Below the pieces are notes generated by a model. That model was not told the DNA's origin. It saw only the letters and a list, made by a program, of their open reading frames with translations, and did not search any database. Of a DNA stretch of 64,000 bases, positions 41,301-50,734 are shown one piece after another; the first letter of the stretch is position 1; each line of letters starts with the position of its first letter. The DNA comes from Channallabes apus (Eukaryota > Chordata > Actinopteri > Siluriformes > Clariidae), in contig CM060118.1 of assembly GCA_030522415.1 (NCBI GenBank), positions 16,794,151-16,858,150 on the forward strand, written 5' to 3'. The translations under genes were made by a program, and so were the position numbers.

Positions 41301-41535
41301 TCGGTGAAGCAGAGGAGATTGCAGTCCCGAATGTCTCTCTGGAACTTTATCCTGGCCCTGAGGTCATCCAGTTTGTTCTCCAGTGACTGGACGTTGGCGA
41401 GCAGGATGCTAGGCAGAGGTGTGCGGTGTGCACGGGCTCGGAGCCGGTTCCTCACGCCAGCTCGTTTCCCTCGGGTCCGTCGCTTCGCGTCGCGTCCATT
41501 GTTCTCCCTCAGGATCTCACTCGGCCAGCTCGGAG
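38312..41535 (-). mobile_element. Full-length-looking LINE (L-C), minus strand
   Basis: The 3' end on the minus strand is a tandem (GAATTT)n-like tail (38311-38335), usual for L2/CR1-like elements that end in short repeats in place of poly(A). The 5' end is near 41535. A 5-bp TGAGA duplication flanks it (38307-38311 and 41536-41540). It is inserted in the endonuclease region of the older LINE L-B in the opposite orientation. Confidence 0.85.
38687..41455 (-). CDS. LINE ORF2: AP endonuclease and reverse transcriptase, intact
   Basis: 922 codons with no stop. The endonuclease spans about residues 13-235, with NVQSLENK, the catalytic Glu in CFTETWL (49-55), GDFN (173-176) and SDH (223-225). A linker has an Ala-Asn-Gly repeat (about 418-436). 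The reverse transcriptase runs from about 465: [20 protein letters not shown] (525-532), FIDYSSAF (596-603), GAPQGCVLSP (654-663) and FADDT (685-689). A C-terminal region with LSWSCHINTVVKKARQRL follows. It would nick target DNA and reverse-transcribe its own RNA there. The nominal start is GTG; the frame is open upstream to about 41535 (SEILRENNGRD...), so the true N-terminus may be longer or 5' truncated. Most similar in layout to L2/Maui-like fish LINEs. Confidence 0.92.
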   Translation of the reverse strand: MRNRLRARAHRTPLPSILLANVQSLENKLDDLRARIKFQRDIRDCNLLCFTETWLNPAVPDHAIQPAEFFSVHRMDRTRDSGKSRGGGVCLMVNNSWCNSASVVPLTRSCTPNLELLSIMCRPFYLPREFTSVIISAVYIPPQADTETALCELHEALTQHQTQHRDAALIVAGDFNSANLKRAAPNFYQHITCPTRGERTLDHCYTTVKDGYKAQSRPAFGKSDHAAIFLMPKYKQRLKQEVPAQREVARWTDQSVAALQDALDDADWDMFRNSSDDDVSVFTEAVVGFIGKLVDDTVEKKTIRTFPNQKPWVDKTIRDALRSRTAAYNTGLASGDMEPYKAASYNVRKAVKEAKQRYGRKLESQLQQSDSRSLWQGLRTITDYKAPTSSMTNADATLADELNTFYARFEAAAKDASNANANGANANGANASGANGCRQEDTVSTGNALIISEHDVRRAFKRVNTRKAAGPDGISGRILRACADQLAPVFTEIFNISLSQSVIPTCFKESIIVPVPKKPHPASLNDYRPVALNSVVMKCFERLIRDFIISSLPDTLDPLQFAYRQNRSTDDAISHLLHTSLTHLDTRKGNYVKMLFIDYSSAFNTIIPSTLTTKLEHLGLSSSICQWISNFLTGRPQAVRMGGHVSATLTLSTGAPQGCVLSPLLYSLYTHDCVATTNSTSIIKFADDTIVVGLITNNDESDYLEEIGNLENWCQRNNLLLNVSKTKELIVDFSTKQERNYQTPVINRSPVERVDSFRYLGVHITQDLSWSCHINTVVKKARQRLYHLRRLRDFRLPSKVLRNFYSCTIESILTGNITTWSGNSTMQDRRALQRVVRSAERIIRTELPDLHSIYSKRCWTKARKIMKDLSHPSNGLFSLLRSGKRFRSLKANTERLRRNFFPQAIRSLNHTITPPHRTNNIF

Positions 41536-44500
41536 TGAGAGCGGTAAAACCCGTGGTGGCGGACTTTGTGTTTACATCAGTGATACGTGGTGGTCTGTAA
41601 GTACTGCTCTTCTCTGGTGGAGATTATGATCATTAAGTGTCGACCGTTCTATCTACCGAGGGAATATTCAGCCATTTTAATCGGGGCTGTATATGTACCC
41701 CCCAACTCCAATAACAACAGGAGAGAGGCACTAAATGAACCATACCAGCTCATCAGTGAGCAGCAGACAGCTCACCCAGATGCTTTTCTCATCTTGGCTG
41801 GGGATTTTAATCATGCAGATCTAAAAAGCGTGTTTCCAAAAATAGACTTTCCCACACGAGGAAACAATACACTGGACCTTGTTTACACTACTCAGAGAGG
41901 AGCTTACAAGGCCCTTCCACTCCCCCACCTCGGTGCCTCAGACCACATCACTGTCATGCTAATGCCTGTATACAGACCACTGTTTAAAGTCACCAAACCA
42001 GTATGCAAACAGATACAAGTGTGGCCGGAAGGGTCTTCTGAGGCACGCCAGGACTGCTTTAGCACCACTGACTGGGATGTATTTAAACAGGCTGCCACTC
42101 ACAACAACTTCACAGACTTACATGAGTACACAGAGACTGTCACCGCCTACATCAACAAGTGCATTGATGATGTAACGGTAACAAAGACCATCACTGTCCG
42201 AGCAAACCAAAAACCATGGCTAACAGGGGAGGTCTACAGACTAATGAAGGTACGGAATGCTGCCTTCAAATCTGGAGATGCAGCGGCCCTGAGGACAGCT
42301 AGGGCCAACCTGTCTCGCAGCATCAAGCATCAAATCGGCAAAGAGACAATACTCCGAGAGTTGCCCATCGCTTCAGCGACAGCAGAGACACACAGAGTCT
42401 GTGGCACGGAATACAGACCCTCACTGTTTATAAGCTCCCACAGCGGACATGTGACAGCTCTATCTCTCTGCTGAATGAGCTGAATGCATTCTTTGCCCGT
42501 TTTGACACTCACAACAGCACCACGACACAGAAACACCCACCTCAGCCCGGCGACCAGGTGATGACGCTTTCCCCAGACAGAGTGAGAAGATCCTTCCGCA
42601 GGATTAACGGGTGCAAGGCCCCGGGTCCTGACAACATTCCTGGCCGAGTATTGAGAGACTGTGCGGGGGAACTCACGGATGTCTTTACAAACATTTTTAA
42701 CATTTCTCTGAGTCAGGCTGTTATCCCCTTTAAAACCACCACCATAATCCCAGTAACTAAGAAAACATCTCTGTCCTGTTTCAATGACTTCCGCCCAGTT
42801 GTACTTACTCCCATCATTATGAAGTGCTTTGAACGGCAAGTCATGCAGCAGATCAAGACTGCCCTCCCCCCCTCCCTGGACCACTTCCAGTTTGCTTATC
42901 GGTCCAATCGCTCAACCGATGATGCCATTGCTACGGCCCTCCACTCAGCGCTCACCCACTTGGAAAACAAAAACTCTTAGAGTTTGTTAGAATGCTGTTC
43001 ATCCCACAACAGCTCACTCATAAACTGATTCAGCTGGGGATCAGCACCCCACTGTGCAACTGGACTTCCTGACTGGCATACCTCAGGCAGTACGGGTCGC
43101 CAATACGACTTCCAACACCATCATGCTGAACACTGGGGCTCCCCAAGGATGTGTGCTGAGCCCCCTCCTCTTCAAGCTGTTGACCCACGACTGCATACCA
43201 TCACACAACTCCAACCTATTTATCAAGTTTGCGGATGACACGACTGTGGTGGGTCTCATTAGCAACAATGATGAGACAAACTACAGGAGTGAGGTGAGCC
43301 GCCTGGTCAGGTGGTGCACAGACAACAATCTCTCCCTGAACGTGTAAAAGACAAAGGAGATTGTGGTTGATTACAGGAGAACATACACCCAACACTCTCC
43401 ACTGTCCATCAATGGTGCGATCGTGGAGAGGATAAGGAGCACCAAGTTTCTGGGTGTGCACATTACGGAAGATCTCTCCTGGTCCACCAACACTGCAGCA
43501 CTAGCCAAGAGAGCTCAACAGCATCTCTACTTTCTCCGAAAGCTGAGAAGAACCAGAGCCCAGACACCCATCATACGCACCTTCTACAGATGCACCTTCT
43601 ACAGAGGTACCATTGAGAGCATCCTGACCAGCTGCATCACTGTGTGGTTTGGCATGTGCAATGCGTCCTGCCGGAAAACATTCCAGCGCATAGTGAGAGC
43701 AGCTGAGAAGATCGTTGGTGTCTCTCTCCCCTCCCTCCTAGACATTTACAACACCCGCTCTCAACATCGCCCGTTACCCTACCCACCCGACTCAGAGCTT
43801 CTTTAGTCTGCTACCATCAGGGAGGAGACTAAGGAGTCTCCAAGCCAGGACAAGCAGACTGAAGGACAGCTTCATCCATCAGGCAATCAGGAAGCTCAAC
43901 TCCCTTCCAGCTCTGCCTTCCCTGTGCTCTTCGGCCTCTCCAACCATCATACTCTGACTCCTTCATTTCTCATACACACACACACTCATACAGACACACA
44001 CACTCTCTCAGACACACACCACTCACACAAACTCACACATACACACACTCACACATACACTTGCACCTGTCACTTTGTGCTCCATGCACCATTGGTACTT
44101 TCACTACCTCAACCCGGGAATTAACATAAATTAAAAAAAAAAAAAAAAAAGGACATTCCTTGTTCATACTGTATTTATACCCCGTTTTGTTTACTGGTTT
44201 ATACTGCTCATTATATTGTCACTTGTCACTTTAATCAACAAAAATAAGCACATTTGCACTATTCCAATTGCACTGTACCGTTTCTCTCCATATGTGCCTT
44301 CTGTGTTGTTAACTGTCCCTTTTTGCAGGACAGTAACTAAATTACCTCACCTCTGTTGTCTTTCTAAGTTTGTGTTATTTAAGATTTTTTTTTAACCCTT
44401 CAGTGTTATTTGTAACTAGGATGAGAGAAACGTAATTTCGATTCTCTATATGTATGCACTGTACATGTAGCAGAATTGACAATAAAGTTGACTTTGTCTT

Positions 44501-44537
44501 GACTTTGATATCTATATAGAAATAGCTAAAACAAACT
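41536..44537 (+). pseudogene. LINE (L-B) remainder: endonuclease, RT and 3' UTR, degenerate
   Basis: Continuation of L-B after the L-C insertion. Endonuclease is at 41587-42430 ([49 protein letters not shown]). RT is at 42558-42978 (GCKAPGPDNIPGRVL, FNDFRPVVLTPIIMKCFER, FAYRSNRSTDDA), then a stop and deletion remove the motif with the first catalytic Asp. It resumes at 43054-43345 (GAPQGCVLSPLLF, FADDTTVVGL) and 43363-43806 (FLGVHITEDLSWS). The 3' UTR includes CA-rich repeats (43975-44060), an A run (44130-44150) and AATAAAGTTGACTTTGTC near 44480. It is dead. Confidence 0.9.
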
Positions 44538-46611
44538 GTATCAGTCAGGATTTAGGCCTCACCACAGCACAGAGACAGTACTTGTTAATGTACAGTAGTA
44601 AACGACCTCCTATTGGCCTCTGATCAGGGTTGCATCACTATACTTGTTACTCAAACTTAGTGCAGATTTTGACACTATTGATCATAGTATTCTCCTTCAC
44701 GGATTAGAAAATGTAGTAGGAATTAAGGGAACGTCCCTCTCCTGGCACAGATCCTATTTGACTTAACAGTTTGTAGATACAGTTTACAATTAACGAGTTA
44801 CAGTTTGTAGATTTACAGTAAATGGTGAGTATTCTGCATGTTCTCAAGTGAAGTTTGGTGTTCCACAGTGTTCAGTTTTAGGCCCATTGCTTTTTTCTCA
44901 TGCTTCCTCTGGGCAACATAATTCGTAAGCATGGTATTAGTTTTCATTGTTATGCTGATGACACACAGTTATAAATCTCAGCAAAACCAGATGAGATGAA
45001 CCAGTTTACTAAAGTTGAGCAAGCAGCTATAAGCAAGCTATTTGATCACGCTGCAACTTTAAATGGCCTTTCTGGTCCATCAAGTGCAAAAGTGAAAGAC
45101 TTCGATGTGATTATAGATTTCAGCATTTCATTTGAAACACATGTAGATAATATTACCAGTTTAGCATTCTTTCACCTCAGAAATTTTGCCAAGATAAGGA
45201 ATATATTGTCACTAAATGATGCAGAAAAACTACTTCATGCTTTAATCACCTCTAGGTTGGAATATTGTAACCAGCCTCACTGTCTGGTTGTTCAACTATA
45301 CCCCTTTTCCACTGCTCTGGTTCCCGTGCCGGTTCCCAATTTTGGAACCAGTGCCGCGCTTTTCCACAGAAAAAAGTCTAAACTCTGCTGGTCTAGTCGC
45401 GAGAACCCGTGACATCACGAGCGGTGGGTGGAGTTATAGGGAGTGTAAAAAAAATCCAATTAATGTGGAGCACGGACGAAACAAAAGCGCTATTAACAAT
45501 TTGGACATCCGCCGAGATTCAGCAGAAATTGGAAAGTGCTTTAAGAAAAAAAAAGTGTATGAGGAAATAAGAGAAGAATTAATAGTCGCAGGCTTCACAC
45601 GAACAACCTGTCTAGTGTAAACGTGGGCCGGTTCTCAGTGGTTCCCAGTCCAGCACCGCCGGCACCTGGCACCAGTGTAGGTGTATCCACACTGCAGTCG
45701 CTCCCTGTGAAATTTCGCATATATTTTAAAATACTGCTTTTGACGTATAAAGCATTAAATGGTCTTGCGCCGCAGTATCTGAGTGAACTCCTAGTGTCTT
45801 ACAATCCACCATGGCTACTTCGATCAAAGGATGCAGGCTGCTTGTCAGGACCACGTATTATGGAAACTACAGCAGGGCAGAGCTTTTTCTTACAAAGCCC
45901 CAAAGTTATGGAATAGTATTCCAATTACTGTTCGGGACTCAGACACAGTCTCAGTATTTGTTTAGGTCTAGGCTAAAAACTTATTTAATTAGCTAAGCAT
46001 TTTTGTACATAGATTTGCCTTGGGTAAAGGAGCAGATCTGGGGGACTCATGGACGTAGTGTATTATGGTGAACTGGTACGTTTAGATGTTGTCTTCCCTA
46101 CTCTCATTAATTACTCAGGTTTGATGGTGAGGTGATTGGTCACTTTACATCACGGGGAGCTCTCATGTCTGTGTTTCTCATGTCTTTTGGCTCTCCCTTT
46201 TAGTTATGCTGTCATAGTTAGTCCTGCCGGAGTTCCTGCTTGCACTTTGCAATAAATATACATTCACTTTATACATTGTGTGACAGTGACCATACCTAAC
46301 TGCCATCGCTTCTTCTCTCTCCTCTTCTCTCTCTCTCTCTTTTCCTCTCCCTGTCCCTCTGGCGAGCTAAACATGTACATACTGTATACTGTACATGGTT
46401 GAAGAACTTGTCGCATGGACGGCCATTTGGTCTGCCTAGGATGCGTGTGGTCACTGGGGACAGTTCCACTTTTCCACAAAGATGGTCCTGGCCTCGGCTG
46501 ATGTTGACAACTGTTCTCTGAGGATTTGTGACTGCAGTCGCTCAATAGTTCAGGACTTTTTCTACAGTTCCTACAGTCTACCTGAGTTTTAAATAACAAA
46601 CTGGAATCCAC
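44538..46611 (+). pseudogene. LINE (L-D), 5'-truncated, with Harbinger-like insertion
   Basis: Starts inside RT (LYQSGF.., at 44540) and continues through FDTIDH..ILLH (44665-44700), [10 protein letters not shown] (44943-44975), the 44996-45290 frame (VKDFDVIIDFSISFETHVDNI, HLRNFAKIRNILSLNDAEKL) and, after the inserted block 45292-45690, LPVKFRIYFKILLLTYKALNGLAPQYLSEL (45705-45800). The 3' UTR (46000-46610) matches the reverse complement of 61100-61740. Same family as the LINE at 60768-64000. It is cut at 46612 by a gypsy LTR. Confidence 0.85.
45292..45690 (+). mobile_element. PIF/Harbinger-like fragment with Myb/SANT-like segment
   Basis: A block replacing part of LINE L-D, bounded by TATACCCCTTTTCCACTGC on the left and ...GGTGTATCCACACTG on the right. 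It contains inverted GGTTCC/GGAACC words, and at 45470-45620 a short reading resembling the Myb/SANT-like protein of Harbinger elements (KRAL..WTSAEIQQK.. style in shifted frames; KKKVYEEIREELIVAGFTRT in one frame). It carries no nuclease. A MITE or truncated Harbinger is the best reading. Confidence 0.5.
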
Positions 46612-49600
46612 TGTCACATCTGTGCCACCTCAGCCCTGGGGATTAAGATCTGGATCTTCAGATTACTGAGCCGCCGCTTTGTCTCCCCCTAGTGTGTCTG
46701 CATGTATATTGTTCACTGTTAACTTCACGAGCACTTAATCAAGTTCACCTGTGTCGACCCTGTGTGTCTCTATTTATTCCAGTCGAACCCGTATCCCTTC
46801 GTCTGTTCACTGTTGTGCACCACCCTTGTGCCTGATGTTAATTTGTGTCTCTATGTTTATTCTCTCTCCCAGGACTGAGCGGTATCTGCAGGCGGGGTTC
46901 TTTTGTGAGGAAAACCTTCTTCAAGGTCACAGTTGGGATGAAGGAGTAGCAGCTCCCTATTTTCGTCCAACATTACTAGATAAGCTCTAGTTGTTCCTCA
47001 AAAAGTTCCTCCTGGCCTGTGAACTTTATCTGAGCGACTTTCCTGATCTACCGGAAAGAAGGAAAGTCAGTTTTGTCATCCAGCAGCTAACCGTGCCAGC
47101 GATGGACTGGGCGACGGCCATGTGGAGCGCAGGCGGAAGCACCATGTCCAGTTACGCATGGTTTCTACAAGCCTTTCGCGCAGTGTTTGACCATCCAGAC
47201 CATGGTAAGACGGGGGAACAACAATTGCTGAGGCTGAAGCAAGGACAGCTGACGGCCGCGGACTATGCAGTGAAGTTTAGAATCCTAGCTGCAAAGAGCA
47301 GCTGGTGCTGTAAAAGCTTGCTCGCTAGATTTAGAGATGGACTAACACCCTGATTTACAGCTGGAGTTGGCATGTCGAGATGCAGACTTGTCACTCGATG
47401 AATGCATTGTTCTAGCCATCAAGCTGGACCAGCACCTCCGCGGCCAAAGGAAGCACCGCCCCACAAAGGGGATAGGGGGCCGGTCTGAGTTTCACCAGAA
47501 AGACAGCCTCAGCAAGAACCCTGTCGAGCCGCGCGAGGGGAACCCACTGGAACCTATGGACGTGGGCACGTCCTGCCTTTCGGCCCAGGAGAGGCGCCGA
47601 AGGATATCGTCGGGGTTATGCTTGTACTGTGGGGGGGCACACACCAAATACGCAACTGTCCACTGCTACAAGTAACCACCCACACACCACCACGCACCCA
47701 TCATGATTTTTGCTTATGAGCATCACTGTCCTTTAATAATCGCGCTGTCTCTGTCTTCCCCCTAATAGATTCCGGGTCGGCTGGAAATTTCATCTCCTCT
47801 GCTGTCATTTCCTCGCTGCAAGCTCCTGTGTCGAAGCTTCCAGTCCCGATCACAATTAAAGCTCTAGATGGCAAAACATTAACGCACTCACCAGTTGAAC
47901 ATCTCTCCGTGTCCTTACGGTTAACTTTCCCGGTCACACAGAGGAACTAAAATTTTTTGTGATTTCCCCGTTGGATCAATCCATCGTACTGGGTCTGCCT
48001 TGGCTCAGTTCCCACAATCCCAATTTTGATTGGGCAGGGACACGCATCACTTCCTGGGCTCCGAGATGTGCTAAATTCTGTACACCATCGGCTTTGATGG
48101 CACAAACAACCACAATTGAAAGCCCAAGCACCACGGTATCCACAGCAGTGCCATCAGAGTACACACAATTTAAAGACGTGTTTAGCATTAAGGCAGCAGC
48201 ACGACTTCCCCCTCATCGTCCGTGGGACTGCGCGATAGAGCTCCTGCCGGGGAAAACACCGCCTTGCTTGCGCATTTATCCATTGTCCATGGCAGAAACC
48301 CGGGCCATGGAGGAATACGTGAATGAGGCACATCCATTTTTTCCAAACTCTACCTCCGCAGCGCATACAACCTCGTTCGTGTTCGCAAGGGAGATGAATG
48401 GAAGACTGCATTTAGCATGACATTGGGTCATTACCAATATATGTGATGGCTTATGGACTGGTAAATGCACCTGCGTTGTTTCAGGGGTTCATGAATGACG
48501 TGTTGCGGCATATGTTGAACCGTTTTGTTATAGTATACTTAGATGACATTCTAGTATACTCAAGGTCATATGCCGAGCATGTCCATCATGTACACGCTGT
48601 CCTTCATCGTCTGCGCAAACATGGGCTCTATGCGGAGGCGGAGAAATGTGAGTTTCATAAAAGAGAGATTGCATTCCTCGGCTATCGCATAGGGCTACGG
48701 GGGGTCGAAATGGATGCAGCCAAGGTAACAGCGGTGCAAGAATGGCTGGAACCCAAGTCAGTAAAGGCGCTACAGAGCTTATTGGGTTCGCCAACTTCTA
48801 CAGGCGCTTTATTCGGGGCTTCAGTACGATGGCAGCACCGCTCACGGGTTTGTTAAAAGGGAAACTGCAACGGCTCCGCACATTCCCGCTGGAAGCACGC
48901 ATAGCATTCCAGCGCCTCAAACATGCTTTTACATCTGCTCCTATTTTAAAACTACCCGATATAGAGAAGCCCTTTCTAGTTGAGGTCGATGCGTCGGAGG
49001 TGGGATTGGGAGCAGTGCTGTCACAGCGCCACGGCCACTCAGAAAAGCTCTACCCCTGCGCTTTCTTCTCGCGAAAACTGACACCTGCCGAGCGCAACAA
49101 TGATATCGGAAATCGCGAACTGCTAGCAGTAAAAGCGGCGTTAGAGGAGTGGAGGCATTGGTTGGAGGGAGCTAAACATCCATTCATGGTACTAACGGAT
49201 CACCGAAATCTGGAGTACCTCCAACAAGCTAAAAGACTAAACCCTCGTCAAGCCCGATGGGCGCTGTTCTTCACGCGCTTCCACTTTATTATTACTTAAC
49301 GTCCCGGCTCTAAGAATAAGAAAGCGGATGCGTTATCCCGCTGTTTTTCGGCACCCGATCTGAATTCAGACCCGGAAACGATATTGCCCTCGTCACTCGT
49401 GGTGGCTCTGGTAGTGTGGGACATCGACTCGGAGATAGCCCAAGTGACTCGGTCCCAACCCATGCCGCGAGGCTGTCCGCCGAGCTGAATCTACGTTCCT
49501 GAGTCACTACGAGAACGAGTGACGATTGAGGCGCACTCCAACTTTTCATCTGGACACCCTGGTGTCTTACGAACATTCCAGATCCTAGAACAAAAGTTCT

Positions 49601-50104
49601 GGTGGCCAAAGATGCGGGAAACCGTGAAAACAGTGGTTTCTTCTTGTGATATCTGTGCAACAGCTAAAACACCTCGAAGTTTGCCTGTTGGGAAATTAAT
49701 GCCCTTACCAACACCAAACAGGCCGTGGTCCCACATTGCGGTGGATTTTGTGACGGATCTGCCGGTATCAAAAGGGTACACTACAATTTTGGTAGTAATA
49801 GATCGCTTCTCTAAGGGATGTCGATTTATCCCATTTAGCTCTCTCCCAACCGCCCTCCAGGTAGCAGAAAACGTATTCGATACAGTGTTTCGCTAATACG
49901 GTATCCCAGAAGACATTGTTTCTGATCGTGGTTCACAATTTATCGCCAGCGTCTGGAAAGCGTTCTTCCAGAAGTTGGGGACCACTGTTAGCCTAACGTG
50001 GGGCTATTTTTACGTGTTTTCTGTTTATCTCATATAAAGAATTAAAGTCTATTTTCGTTTCACCCTGCATCTGCATTCACACTCTTAACATGGAAGACGT
50101 GACA
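46612..50104 (+). pseudogene. Ty3/gypsy element, decayed
   Basis: It begins TGTCACATCTG (46612) and ends GACGTGACA (50104); the near-match TCCA occurs just outside both ends. Gag: 46991-47353 (PAMDWATAMW, FRAVFDHPD, LRLKQGQLTAADYAVKF) and 47367-47675 with a degenerate zinc knuckle (CLYCGGAH...). Protease: IDSGSAGNFIS near 47768-47800. RT: 48150-48420, then 48443-48856 with YLDDILVYS. RNase [15 protein letters not shown] (48980-49020) and TDHRNLEYL. Integrase: 49519-49896 ([30 protein letters not shown]), breaking off after SDRGSQF (49920) with a junction to a short LTR end that has AATTAAAG. The integrase C-terminus, chromodomain and most of both LTRs are gone; stops and frameshifts run throughout. 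Confidence 0.88.
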
Positions 50105-50400
50105 TCCAAATTAACACATCTCATGTTATACTGAACTTCCAGTCTCACAGAGTATGACTGCAAATCAATCCCTGCTATCAGTTATCACCCAAATGAGGAT
50201 GGGCCCTTTTGTGCCAGGTTCCTCTCAAGGTTTCTTCCTACTGCCATCTTAGGGAGTTTTTCCTTTCCACTGTTGTCGTCGTCCTCAGCTTGCTCATCAG
50301 GGACAATCTTATCATTTTGATTGTGTAAAGCTGCTTTGAATTAATGTGATTGTTAAAAGCAGTACACAAATAAAATTTTATTGAATTGAACTGAGTTAAC
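50105..50400 (+). repeat. LINE 3' tail fragment
   Basis: Words such as CTCAAGGTTTCTTCCTACTGCC, TTTAGGGAGTTTTTCC-like and GTGTAAAGCTGCTTTGAATT, ending TTTTATTGAATTGAACTGAG, match the reverse complement of the 3' end of the LINE at 60768-61000. Only the untranslated tail is present. Confidence 0.8.
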
Positions 50401-50730
50401 TCAAGCCTGCTATTAACTTAACTTCCTCATGCTCCTTTGAATTTATGATGCAATGCTACAGATCTGGCCATTAAAAACGCACGTTTTGAGAAAAGGGATC
50501 CCGCGACTTGCCACGGATGCGTGCGGCAAGCTGTGAAAATACCCTTCATTACCTGTAGGGGGGCAGTCGTGTTTCAGTCAGAAATATTGTGTGTCTACTG
50601 AAGCCGAAAATGTGTTAATCTCTCTTAGGCGCCCATTGACAGCAAGCAACAGAGCTCATAAACGTGTCGAGTTCAAACTGTAAATACTGATATGTATTTA
50701 TTATTAATTTTCCTCTCTCCTTCAATGATG
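50401..50730. other. Unassigned region
   Basis: No frame or repeat boundary recognised. Confidence 0.5.
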
Positions 50731-50734
50731 ATAT

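Noticed and set aside
46612..50104. Gypsy at 46.6-50.1 kb as a complete element
   Set aside because: Although TGTCAC/GTGACA ends and near-matching TCCA flanks exist, the LTRs do not match each other over any length, so paired LTRs are not shown; it is listed as decayed.
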